Assembly: GCF_032490495.1 (NCBI RefSeq)
Contig: NZ_JAVYJB010000001.1
Location: 186,001 to 250,000, forward strand
Length of the DNA: 64,000 nt
Direction: 5' to 3'
Origin: Pilosibacter fragilis
GTDB lineage: Bacteria; Bacillota; Clostridia; Lachnospirales; Lachnospiraceae
Shown: in pieces, positions 56,188 to 63,701 of the stretch
Layout: every line of letters begins with the position of its first letter
Position numbering within the stretch: the stretch's first letter is position 1
Translations under genes and position numbers: made by a program
Notes under the pieces: generated by a model
What the model saw: only the letters and a program-made list of their open reading frames with translations
Database searches by the model: none
What the model was told of the DNA's origin: nothing

Positions 56188-56955
56188 CTATTCTGTTCGG
56201 TCTAACACCACAGACCGGAAGAATTTGTCCAGCGTTCTCAGATCCCGCTCCTCCTGTTCCGGGTGCCCGCTTAACCACAGCCGGATCCGTTCGTCGATAC
56301 TGGAAGCCAATTCACAGGATAATGTATATTCCGCATCCGGCTGCCCATTTCTGCATAATTCCAGAAGTTTCTCACATTCTCCTGCATCCTGCGTTCCCGG
56401 TAGTACGGTCTGGCTGATCAGCGCCTTGATTTCTACTGGTGGTACCGCGTGGTATTGCATGATATAAACTGCCTGCATAGCAACGCGCATAAGACCGAGG
56501 GAATTTTTTGCTTGTTTCTTGCCCTGCATAATTTCCTTACGGTAAGACTGAATCAGTCTCATCTGTGCGTGCAGGAGAGGCTTCTCGCGGAAATACGGTT
56601 TCGCAACGTCCCGAATTTTCTGAGCAAATCCAAGACGGTCCATGATCACTCTGGCCTGCATCCATTCCCAGAATGTGGCGTTGGATTTGGATGCGTGTGA
56701 CAGGGCACGTCTTAATTCCCATCCGCAAATATCAAGATCGTCCTCAATGACCGAGATGCTGTCCTGCGGTATTGATAAGCCCAGATACCGTTCCATCGGA
56801 TATACATAGATCAGTCGGATATCGTAATCGCTCTCATCCGATGCACAGCCATATGCGCGGCTTCCGTATTCTACGGCCAAAAGTATCCGCATCTGGTATT
56901 CGGTTTCCAGATTGCTTAATCTGGCCAAGATTTCTGCTTTCTTTCTGTCTTCCAT
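56188..56955 (-). CDS. RlaP/YcgL-type nucleotidyltransferase
   Basis: 255 aa. The polymerase-beta-type site is AVEYGSRAYGCASDESDYDIRLIYV, with the paired Asp of GSxAYG...SDYD and the later acidic DDLDICGWEL. A helical C-terminal half (LLHAQMRLIQSYRKEIM, GLMRVAMQAVYIMQYH) follows. This matches the RlaP-like (PF10127) predicted RNA-repair nucleotidyltransferases. Adds or repairs a nucleotide, possibly at tRNA ends; substrate unproven. Confidence 0.88.
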   Translation of the reverse strand: MEDRKKAEILARLSNLETEYQMRILLAVEYGSRAYGCASDESDYDIRLIYVYPMERYLGLSIPQDSISVIEDDLDICGWELRRALSHASKSNATFWEWMQARVIMDRLGFAQKIRDVAKPYFREKPLLHAQMRLIQSYRKEIMQGKKQAKNSLGLMRVAMQAVYIMQYHAVPPVEIKALISQTVLPGTQDAGECEKLLELCRNGQPDAEYTLSCELASSIDERIRLWLSGHPEQEERDLRTLDKFFRSVVLDRTE

Positions 56956-57557
56956 CAGTATCCTCCTGTCTTTGCACCGTCTCTTGTGATGTTATCCAGT
57001 TCCAACGGGGTGCCGATCGCAAAATCCTCTTTTGACCAGCAGACGGATTCTTTCAGTCTTTCGTTTTTGAACATGGAAGCTATCACCCGATCCAGTTGCT
57101 TCTTTGGAATTTCTGCCTTAACAGCTTCCACTGTACGCACGCCCTTTTCGTATAACAACTTGGAAAGTTTCCATTGCGAAACATGAAATCCGTCTGTGAT
57201 TTCAAACAGTCCGGCATATCCAGCTTTAACTGCTCGTTTCCAGGCTTTTTCCGTTTCCATCAGGGAAAGCAGATCCGTCATCAGGAATTCCAGTTCGTAA
57301 TCAAGCGTATATGGGATTCCGTTCTGAGCGACCTTTTCTTCATGCTTTTCCGGATGTGCCGCGATGATCGCCTGACGGAGCCGTGTTTCACTGTATCCTG
57401 GTTCCATGTCAAGATTATCCTCGACACAACCATCGGCGTCCTGGCTCCAAAATGCGATCTTTTTGTTTCCGAGGTACAGGTTACCCTGCGCCGCAGTTCC
57501 TTCCCTTCCTTCAAAATATTTCAGTTTTTTTACTGTCAGTCCATTGATACTTGCCAT
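56955..57557 (-). CDS. Conserved phage-type protein (200 aa)
   Basis: Start at MASINGLTVKKLK after AAAGGAG; the ORF start at 57617 has no site. N-terminal strands (YFEGREGTAAQGNLYLGNKK, FWSQDADGCVEDNLD) are typical of a small protein family found in Firmicutes phages and elements with unknown function. Contains few catalytic-looking residues. Overlaps the RlaP gene by one base. Confidence 0.72.
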   Translation of the reverse strand: MASINGLTVKKLKYFEGREGTAAQGNLYLGNKKIAFWSQDADGCVEDNLDMEPGYSETRLRQAIIAAHPEKHEEKVAQNGIPYTLDYELEFLMTDLLSLMETEKAWKRAVKAGYAGLFEITDGFHVSQWKLSKLLYEKGVRTVEAVKAEIPKKQLDRVIASMFKNERLKESVCWSKEDFAIGTPLELDNITRDGAKTGGY

Positions 57558-57592
57558 TTTTTCTCCTTTTCTTTTGTCCATTTTTTTGTTCC

Positions 57593-58090
57593 CTACCAGT
57601 CCTGTTCCGCACTGCACGCATGATCCGGGATCATTTCCACGTTTTTGCCGCAGTCATCGCAGACCCAGTTACCGTTCTCATCTTCTACCAGGTATGCGCA
57701 ATCCAGGCAGCGTTCTTTCCGCTGTTTTGCAACACTCTCGGTCAGGATGATGTCCGGATTTAAGATGACGATGGAATCGCAATCCCATGACCGGAGCGCA
57801 TTTCCGACAGGGCTGCTGCCGGCCTGCCTGAACTCGTCTCCGTACCATGCCAGTTCCACGGCATCAATCCCGAGCCGGACGCATTTTTCGAAGTCCGGCA
57901 GGTACATTCCGTATACTGCCGGGTTCGGGTTTTCGCGCATCGGGAGAGCAGTAAGGTCTTTCATCGAGCGGATCGTGTATACGTTCGCATCCGGCAGGAG
58001 CGTAAAATCAAAATGCTTCCGGAGCGATGCGGTCTGGTAGTGTTCACATCTACAGAACGGTTCCCATTTAGTTCTCCTCCTTGTCTGCAA
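57593..58090 (-). CDS. Cys-rich hypothetical protein with an unclear start (165 aa)
   Basis: The frame opens with TTG (read as Met) overlapping the upstream gene by 23 bases. The strong AAGGAGGAG-ATG at 58067 is in another frame and gives only MGTVL before a stop. From CRCEHYQTASLRKH onward it is a sound protein, with a zinc-type cluster CLDCAYLVEDENGNWVCDDC near the C-terminus. A one-base change near 58050-58067 probably shifted the original start. Conserved in the middle, function unknown. Confidence 0.6.
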   Translation of the reverse strand: MQTRRRTKWEPFCRCEHYQTASLRKHFDFTLLPDANVYTIRSMKDLTALPMRENPNPAVYGMYLPDFEKCVRLGIDAVELAWYGDEFRQAGSSPVGNALRSWDCDSIVILNPDIILTESVAKQRKERCLDCAYLVEDENGNWVCDDCGKNVEMIPDHACSAEQDW

Positions 58091-58838
58091 ATTCCTGCGT
58101 AGCCGCTAAGAAGCTCTGTACGAACGGACCAACCAGGAATTTTTCTGTGGCATCATCGTATTTCCCGTTGCCATAGTCATGCCAGTAGTCTTTGTGTCTC
58201 TTCAGTAACTCCGTTCCGGTTTTGCGCGACAGCAGGTCACCAGCAGAAACGTACAGACTGACATCGCAGTTATGCTCTGCCCTTTCCGGGTTTTTGATGA
58301 AAATGAGATCCTGCTTTTTGTCATAAATTTCGTAGACACTGACCGTGAAATTCCTTAAATACGGTAATTTCTGCAGCAGCAGCTCCTCGATGACTTTTCC
58401 GGCAAATCTGGACTGATACGGGCTTGTCATCAGGACGATGGTTCCGTTATCCATCACGGTACGTGACCAGCCGTTCCGGCTTGTCTCCGTAAATTCCGTG
58501 CGTGTATGCTTCACGAAACGGATGCCTAAGGACGCTTCATCCCGGTGTCCACGAACTGCAATTTCTTTTGCCATATCGGATTTATCCGCATGGTGTTTGC
58601 ACGCAGTCAGGATCTCTTTGTCCGAGAAGTAGTTATGCAGATAGTTGTAGCTCGCAAAGAACTCCCGCATGAATGCGGTATTGTAGGTTTTATCCTGCAT
58701 ACGTTCCTTAACGATTGCCTGATGCTCCCGTTCCCTCGCTTCTTCCTGCAGTCCGACTGCATCTTTAACCAGGCGCTCCATCAATTCCTGCTCGGGAATG
58801 TCTGTCCATTTTTTGATATACTCTAAATCGATTCTCAT
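58068..58838 (-). CDS. Hypothetical protein (256 aa)
   Basis: Start at MRIDLEYIKKWTDIP after AAGGAG; the ORF start at 58871 has no site. Helical N-terminal half (QELMERLVKDAVGLQEEAR), a beta-rich middle (MDNGTIVLMTSPYQSRFAG) and aromatic C-terminus. The segment PYLRNFTVSVYEIYDKKQDLIF is strand-rich. No family recognised. Confidence 0.7.
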   Translation of the reverse strand: MRIDLEYIKKWTDIPEQELMERLVKDAVGLQEEAREREHQAIVKERMQDKTYNTAFMREFFASYNYLHNYFSDKEILTACKHHADKSDMAKEIAVRGHRDEASLGIRFVKHTRTEFTETSRNGWSRTVMDNGTIVLMTSPYQSRFAGKVIEELLLQKLPYLRNFTVSVYEIYDKKQDLIFIKNPERAEHNCDVSLYVSAGDLLSRKTGTELLKRHKDYWHDYGNGKYDDATEKFLVGPFVQSFLAATQEFADKEEN

Positions 58839-58897
58839 ATTTTTCTCCTTGTTCGTATTTTTTTTCTGCAATAGTGTTTGCTGATATTTTGGAAATC

Positions 58898-59395
58898 TTA
58901 GGCATCACGTTGCGTGAGCATTACTGCAAGTTCGCCGCTCCACATGATACCACCATGTTTCCATGTTCCGTGAGTTCCGTTAATGCCGTTGTAGCACTTA
59001 AGCCCCATACCACCAGCAGCCTTCCAGGCATGCAGGTTTTTGGAATAGTCATCGAACAAGATCCATGTCTCTGGCAGTTTCTCCAAATGAAAAACATCTA
59101 TGACATAATCTGCTTTGCAGACTCCACAAGGCAGGAGCAAACGGTGCTCTTTCGGAATTTCCGGAAGATACTGATCCAGCCATGCCTGCTTGTCACCATA
59201 AGCGTAGCCTTCCACCAGACAGTGGCTTAAGATATAAACATTTTCAGGATGCTCCTTCGCGTATTCGCGGAAAGGATTCACGAATTCTGTCGGTTTTAAG
59301 TTCCGGAAATATCCTTCGCTCAATAATTCCGCCTCACATCCTACTTTCCATTCTGCCAGGGTGCCATCCATGTCCAAAAACCATCTTTCGTTCAT
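58898..59395 (-). CDS. HAD-like phosphatase, 5'-nucleotidase type
   Basis: 165 aa from MNERWFLDMDGTLAEW (AAGGAG upstream; ORF start at 59506 lacks it). HAD motif I is FLDMDGTLA; motif II VYILSHCL, and the motif IV-like WILFDDYSKNLHAWKAAGG near the C-terminus. Resembles 5'-nucleotidase-like HADs that act on nucleotides. Cap is minimal. Substrate not determined. Confidence 0.8.
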   Translation of the reverse strand: MNERWFLDMDGTLAEWKVGCEAELLSEGYFRNLKPTEFVNPFREYAKEHPENVYILSHCLVEGYAYGDKQAWLDQYLPEIPKEHRLLLPCGVCKADYVIDVFHLEKLPETWILFDDYSKNLHAWKAAGGMGLKCYNGINGTHGTWKHGGIMWSGELAVMLTQRDA

Positions 59396-59415
59396 ATTTT
59401 TTTCTCCTTGTATAT

Positions 59416-60210
59416 TTATTTGTCGCATTCTTTTAACAGCTCTTCCACAGTTTTTAAATGCTCCGGATCCATATGCTTTCCTGCACGATTTAACATCAGG
59501 AAGCATCTCAGGAGCGTTTCTTTATCAGGACGCACCAGGTCTGCGATCGGTACAACCCGTTCCAGAAAAACATGCCTGTCTTTGGCGCTGAGATCATTAA
59601 AATACAATCCCTGATATGGATATCGGTTTTCGTAATATCCGCGGATTGCATCCAGGCGCTGTTTGCCATCCAAAATTTCATAGAGACATCCAGATGCCTG
59701 CACTTCAGTATGATCCCGTTTCACAAATACGATCTCTCCAATCTTGATATTGGAAAAGATGCTGTCAATCAGCAATTCTTTATCTGCCTGTTCCCAGACA
59801 TATCCGCGCTGATAGAACGGATCCATGTCAACGCCAAAATGATAATAACGATGCAGAACACCTTCAAGGGTATACGGATTGAACGATAACTGGAGATCCT
59901 GGTTCCGTTCCAGAGTGGTACAGTTGACGGGGATTGGGCGAATGTCTGTCCATTGGGCTGCATGATATACCGTTTCCATTTCCTCTGTGTTGTGTTTTCG
60001 CACGCTGCATCGGATTACATACAGTTTTCCGCCATGTAATACCTCTTCCACAACACTTTCTTCCATGCTGCCGTACCGCACATGTTCTCCAACACCAAAT
60101 TGGTAGGTTGGTGTATCCAGATGTGGAAGTGTGTTGCTCAGCCAGTCCATGTCATTTTGGATCTGTTTTGCACGCTGTTCTTTCTGGATTAATACTTTTG
60201 CTCTTGCCAT
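59416..60210 (-). CDS. DUF262-like protein (264 aa)
   Basis: Start at MARAKVLIQKEQRA with AAGGAG; the ORF start at 60297 is in the neighbour. The ParB-like DUF262 core is FYQRGYVWEQADKELLIDSI followed by KIGEIVFVKRD and YEILDGKQRLDAIRGYY, the motifs of the GmrS-type nuclease/NTPase family. The C-terminal GmrD-like HNH part is absent, so a regulatory or partner role is likely rather than full restriction activity. Confidence 0.75.
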   Translation of the reverse strand: MARAKVLIQKEQRAKQIQNDMDWLSNTLPHLDTPTYQFGVGEHVRYGSMEESVVEEVLHGGKLYVIRCSVRKHNTEEMETVYHAAQWTDIRPIPVNCTTLERNQDLQLSFNPYTLEGVLHRYYHFGVDMDPFYQRGYVWEQADKELLIDSIFSNIKIGEIVFVKRDHTEVQASGCLYEILDGKQRLDAIRGYYENRYPYQGLYFNDLSAKDRHVFLERVVPIADLVRPDKETLLRCFLMLNRAGKHMDPEHLKTVEELLKECDK

Positions 60211-60223
60211 ACTATTCTTCTCC

Positions 60224-60865
60224 TTATGCATATTTTGTCTCAGAAGCAATGCGCTTCCGAAATTCCACGAGTTTCCGATCCTGTTTTGCCAGTTCATCTG
60301 CCCAGTGCTTTAAATCTTTGTCGATTTCCGCAACTGCGCATGGATTCTTATAAATCAGCTGGTGTTCCAGAGCTGACCAACTATCCATTGCCATGGTACG
60401 GATCTGAACTTCGCACTTTTCACGCCGTACTTTACCGTGATGAAATACATCAACGCCGAAAATCAGGTGAAGGCCACGGTAGCCGGAGCGCTTTGGGTTG
60501 CGGATGTAATCCTTTTCATACAACAGCGTCATGCCGGCGCTCTGTTTTAACAATCCGGCTGTCTGGTAAATGTCGTCCAGGTACATGACCACGATTCTGA
60601 CACCAAACAGATCTGCCAGTTCCTGACGGGCAGCTGCGATTGTCGGGTTTAAGCCTTTTTTTACTAGCTTTTTATAAATGCTGTCCGGGCTTTTCATCCT
60701 TGCGGATATGGAATGGATCACAGTACGCTTATGGCACAGTTCCAAGTCCCTCCCCGCTGCCTCTGCGCGCTCCTGGACAACGCCGGCTACATTTTTAAAC
60801 AGGGTCTCGTAGTTTTCGTTCTCCATCTCCTTGCGGATCCGGTTTACTTCTTTGTTTACTTTCAT
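60224..60865 (-). CDS. RelA/SpoT-like (p)ppGpp synthetase domain protein (213 aa)
   Basis: Start at MKVNKEVNRIRKEM, which has GAGGAG 7 bases upstream and a CCATAATT motif 37 bases upstream. The synthetase fold is seen as ISARMKSPDSIYKKLVKKG, the LADLFGVRIVVMYLDDIY core, RNPKRSGYRGLHLIFGV and VEVQIRT-type EVQIRTMAMDSWSALEHQLIYK (catalytic Glu, Arg, and the EH pair). Small alarmone synthetases of this size are often stress or phage effectors. The upstream ORF is in the same frame with no stop in between. Confidence 0.87.
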   Translation of the reverse strand: MKVNKEVNRIRKEMENENYETLFKNVAGVVQERAEAAGRDLELCHKRTVIHSISARMKSPDSIYKKLVKKGLNPTIAAARQELADLFGVRIVVMYLDDIYQTAGLLKQSAGMTLLYEKDYIRNPKRSGYRGLHLIFGVDVFHHGKVRREKCEVQIRTMAMDSWSALEHQLIYKNPCAVAEIDKDLKHWADELAKQDRKLVEFRKRIASETKYA

Positions 60866-61657
60866 GTCTTTTCTCCTCTGTTTTCTATATTGTTTCGGAG
60901 AAATTATGGAAGTGGATGGTGGAGAACTGGTTCGCGGTATAGCATAGCTAATGAGCAAAAGAAAACTGCCTGCTATTACTGCAGACGGTTTTCTTGAAAG
61001 AATGATTTGTGGTTTAAGAGCGGTATAGTAAAGAAAAAGACCACTGCGTATAACCGCAATGGCCTTTAGAAGAAGACTTCTATTATTTTTTGTAATACAT
61101 TTGCTGAAGAGTTTTTCCATATCTGAGTAGTCGCACAGAAAGGATTTTTGACTCGCAAGTACCATTTCACTTTCTGATATCCTATCGAAATGGATCACGT
61201 ACCCATTTTTCAGAGCCAGGGATCTGATAAATTCCCTCTGGCTGCGTCCGTTACCTTCCCTAAATGGATGCAATGCATTTATTTCTGAAAAATAGTATGC
61301 CAATTTTCGAATAAACACATCCTCTTCCAATCCTGCTAAATACTTTTCCTTTTTAAGCTTTGAAAAGATTTCTTCAGCCTGTTCTGGTATAAACCTTACA
61401 TTACAAAACATATTACCTTTTGCAATGTCTACGGTTCTTACTTTTCCGGCCCAGTCATAGATATCCTGAAAAATATACGCATGGATTTCTTTCAGGTGTC
61501 GGAAATCAAACTGTCCACGTATCGGATTATCCATTAATTCTAATAATCTGAGCATCGTCAGTCTTCGTTCAAACGCGTATAGTTTGTCCTGTTCCCTTAT
61601 ATTCAGTTTGTTGATTAACACGTCTGAATTCGGATAACAGTATCTTGTATCCGACAT
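60224..61657 (-). CDS. Fic-family protein whose frame runs on into the RelA/SpoT gene
   Basis: Residues 1-195 (about 61657-61072) form a Fic domain with the motif HPFREGNGRSQREF in ALHPFREGNGRSQ, INALHPF, and the flanking helices FIRKLAYYFSE and EFIRSLALKNG; Fic enzymes transfer AMP from ATP to hydroxyls. After residue about 196 the frame reads through two terminators and a CCATAATT motif and joins, without a stop, the RelA/SpoT-like gene. The ORF ends at 60224. True stop lost, or terminator and RelA start function normally and Fic mRNA is nonstop. The antitoxin gene lies one base upstream. Confidence 0.72.
   Translation of the reverse strand: MSDTRYCYPNSDVLINKLNIREQDKLYAFERRLTMLRLLELMDNPIRGQFDFRHLKEIHAYIFQDIYDWAGKVRTVDIAKGNMFCNVRFIPEQAEEIFSKLKKEKYLAGLEEDVFIRKLAYYFSEINALHPFREGNGRSQREFIRSLALKNGYVIHFDRISESEMVLASQKSFLCDYSDMEKLFSKCITKNNRSLLLKAIAVIRSGLFLYYTALKPQIILSRKPSAVIAGSFLLLISYAIPRTSSPPSTSIISPKQYRKQRRKDMKVNKEVNRIRKEMENENYETLFKNVAGVVQERAEAAGRDLELCHKRTVIHSISARMKSPDSIYKKLVKKGLNPTIAAARQELADLFGVRIVVMYLDDIYQTAGLLKQSAGMTLLYEKDYIRNPKRSGYRGLHLIFGVDVFHHGKVRREKCEVQIRTMAMDSWSALEHQLIYKNPCAVAEIDKDLKHWADELAKQDRKLVEFRKRIASETKYA
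60902..60910 (-). promoter_or_regulatory. CCATAATT operon motif before the RelA/SpoT-like gene
   Basis: TTCCATAATTTCTCCGAAAC in coding orientation, 37 bases before the ATG at 60865; it drives an eight- to nine-gene operon down to 54497. Confidence 0.65.
60956..60994 (-). terminator. Second terminator after the Fic gene
   Basis: Minus strand GAAAACCGTCTGC-AGTAATA-GCAGGCAGTTTTC followed by TTTT; a mismatch-tolerant long stem. Confidence 0.65.
61033..61067 (-). terminator. First terminator after the Fic gene
   Basis: Minus strand AAAGGCCATTGCG-GTTAT-ACGCAGTGGTCTTT followed by TTTC. It begins right where the Fic domain ends. Confidence 0.75.
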
Positions 61658-61658
61658 A

Positions 61659-61982
61659 CTACACCTCGCTTAATATTTTTGTTCTTGCTTCATCATAGCT
61701 CATGTCGCCGCGCTCAATGCTTCTCAACATACCAAGATCATCATCATTCAGCTGAAGTCCCTCCATTCTCATTGTCGCCACCACTTCTTTAATTTTCTCT
61801 TCATCTGTATAAGATGGTTTGGTCAGTTTAACAGAGAACGGGATACCTTCCTGAATGATCAACTGATTCAGCGCCATATTGATATACGTAGACATATTAA
61901 GGCCAAGCTTATCCAGAATATTGATTGCTTCATTTTTTACACCCTCAGGTGTTCTTGCCTGAACGATCCCCATTGTTTCCAT
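61659..61982 (-). CDS. DinJ/RelB-family antitoxin, partner of Fic
   Basis: 107 aa from METMGIVQART (AAAGGAG 8 bases upstream). The ribbon-helix-helix N-terminus (NEAINILDKLGLNMSTYINMA, LNQLIIQEGIPFSVKL) matches the RelB/DinJ antitoxins that bind DNA and a toxin; the C-terminal helix (DDDLGMLRSIERGDMSYDEA) could block the Fic active site. One base separates its stop from the Fic start. It probably represses its own promoter. Confidence 0.85.
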   Translation of the reverse strand: METMGIVQARTPEGVKNEAINILDKLGLNMSTYINMALNQLIIQEGIPFSVKLTKPSYTDEEKIKEVVATMRMEGLQLNDDDLGMLRSIERGDMSYDEARTKILSEV

Positions 61983-62008
61983 AATCACAGCTCCTTTCTT
62001 ATATGTCT

Positions 62009-62037
62009 ATTATATGACACTGTATATACAGTGTCAA
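62009..62037 (-). promoter_or_regulatory. Perfect promoter with palindromic operator, antitoxin operon
   Basis: TTGACA, 17 bases, TATAAT: full consensus. GACACTGTATATACAGTGTC (62016-62035) is a perfect 20-bp palindrome covering the spacer, the expected binding site of a RHH antitoxin. Confidence 0.88.
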
Positions 62038-62053
62038 TAACATCTTGGCATGA

Positions 62054-62671
62054 TTATTTTGTTCTCAAATACTGCGCGTATTCCTCTAAGGTCTTCGCCG
62101 TTCTTTCCAGACTGTCGATTTCAGAGATTACATCGCCTTCCACATCCGTACATACGGTAAAGACTTTCCCGATTGTCTGATCCGGTACATAAGCCGGAAT
62201 CCTCTTTTTCGGTTTCCAGAAGGCGACCATACAGCCGCCTTTTTCCGGATAAGGATATACATATCCATCGCCGACAAACGTATCACGATACTTCTGCGCA
62301 TCCGCAATACGAATAGGAAAGCATGTACCAATACCGGCATTTAACCCTTCTGTTAATTCTCGGTTCTTTCGATACAACTCTATCGCAACCGGATTTCCAA
62401 AGCCGGCGATCCAATTGTACGTCAGATCACGTTCCGTGTCATTCAGAAAATTATGTCTGAGAAGCAATTCCGGATTCATGTATGTTCCATAACTGAACTC
62501 CCACGCAAACGGATCATTAAGCACTGGATTTACGATTTTAATTGGAAAATCTTGATCGCCATTTTCCCTAAGTTCCAACCAGCATGTCCTGCAACTTCCC
62601 TTGCAGGCCTGCAAAGCCAATAAAGCTTCCTGGTAATTTGTTGTTGCTGTTGTCCAATTTGTTCTGATCAT
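62054..62671 (-). CDS. Hypothetical protein (205 aa)
   Basis: Start at MIRTNWTTATTNYQE, where GAGGAGG lies 9 bases upstream; the ORF start at 62794 overlaps the neighbour. A Cys pair near the N-terminus (CKGSCRTCWLE) and aromatic alpha/beta segments (FAWEFSYGTYMNPELLLRHN, GDGYVYPYPEKGGCMVAFW). No family recognised. It follows the Dam-type methylase gene. Confidence 0.68.
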   Translation of the reverse strand: MIRTNWTTATTNYQEALLALQACKGSCRTCWLELRENGDQDFPIKIVNPVLNDPFAWEFSYGTYMNPELLLRHNFLNDTERDLTYNWIAGFGNPVAIELYRKNRELTEGLNAGIGTCFPIRIADAQKYRDTFVGDGYVYPYPEKGGCMVAFWKPKKRIPAYVPDQTIGKVFTVCTDVEGDVISEIDSLERTAKTLEEYAQYLRTK

Positions 62672-62687
62672 AAGCGCTTCCTCCTCA

Positions 62688-63683
62688 TTAGTCTTTTGTG
62701 TTTCGGCTGCAGCCGCAGCTGTAGTTTCTTTGTTTATAAAATTTTCCCACATACGGAAAGTCATAATATTCTTCCGTTTCTGGACAGGCATCATAGGTTA
62801 CTACGATTTTTGCACATCCCGGATAGGATAATGTCAAATCCTGGATCAGTCCCGCCAAACGTTTGTGATCATCCGTTTCGTACCATTCCCGGTACAGCTG
62901 TTTTCCCTGTAAAACGTAAGGTGGATCGATAAACAGGAAATGATCCGCATTCCAATAAAATTCTTCGATCACCTGGAGCGCATCCATATGCATCACCGTG
63001 ATACGATCCTTGTATGCTGCGATCCTGCGGATTCGGTCTGCCACCTTTTTGTAATTCCATCGGCGCTCATAGTCTCCTGCGATCCCGGCTTTTGTGATTC
63101 CGGAAAATGCCAGCTGGTTTGCTATCAGAAATGCCGCCGCTAATTCAACCGTGGGGCGACCGTCCGGCCGGTCGAGTATCCTTTTTGCTTGCAAAAACTC
63201 TTCCCGCGTGCCCTGTATGTTGTGAACCGCATTCAGGAGTTCTTCTGTATATTTCAAAACAGATATCCAAAATGCGTATACACCCGGATCCAGATCGTTT
63301 AAAACGATCCGATCGGCGCGTCCTGCAAATAGCATAGCCAGGGATGCGGCGGCACCGCCGGCAAATGGCTCGACCATGGTGCCGATATGCTCCGGAAAAT
63401 GCGGTTCCAACTGCTTGAGCATTTTCCCCTTTCCTCCGGGATAACGCAAGGGGGACAACCTCCCCTGTAAATCACTTTTTACCTGCTCATCCATCTGGCG
63501 TTCCCGACAGTCACAGGCCTTTGTTTCTAAGCAAACAGATAGGTCAATGATTCTGGTTATGCCTGCATATGGCGTGAATCTCTCGCATTCCGGGCACCAG
63601 AAGCCAGTGCCATGAACATCTTCTTCGATATCATCTTGCGAGGCGAATATCGCCCCGCACACCCTGCACCGAAATGTCTTCAA
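62688..63683 (-). CDS. dam: DNA adenine methyltransferase, Dam (D12) class
   Basis: 331 aa. An N-terminal zinc ribbon (CRVCGAIFASQDD, CPECERF) is unusual. The methylase domain begins with LSPLRYPGGKGKML, shows TMVEPFAGGAAASLAML (FXGXG-type SAM site) and RIVLNDLDPGVYAFW, and carries the catalytic DPPY in FLFIDPPYVLQGKQ. Methylates adenine N6 in a short target such as GATC, likely to protect replicon DNA or to time replication. Confidence 0.92.
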   Translation of the reverse strand: MKTFRCRVCGAIFASQDDIEEDVHGTGFWCPECERFTPYAGITRIIDLSVCLETKACDCRERQMDEQVKSDLQGRLSPLRYPGGKGKMLKQLEPHFPEHIGTMVEPFAGGAAASLAMLFAGRADRIVLNDLDPGVYAFWISVLKYTEELLNAVHNIQGTREEFLQAKRILDRPDGRPTVELAAAFLIANQLAFSGITKAGIAGDYERRWNYKKVADRIRRIAAYKDRITVMHMDALQVIEEFYWNADHFLFIDPPYVLQGKQLYREWYETDDHKRLAGLIQDLTLSYPGCAKIVVTYDACPETEEYYDFPYVGKFYKQRNYSCGCSRNTKD

Positions 63684-63701
63684 TTCCTCCGCTCCTTATT
63701 C

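Noticed and set aside
12078..60910. The AATTATGG motif as plus-strand start codons
   Set aside because: Apart from 19489 none has a ribosome binding site, the resulting frames are short or senseless, and the motif orientation always follows the minus-strand (or, at 12078, plus-strand) operon.
60224..61657. Natural Fic-RelA fusion protein
   Set aside because: The linker is the translation of two terminators and a promoter motif, and the RelA/SpoT gene has its own strong ribosome binding site; kept as two units with an open frame between.
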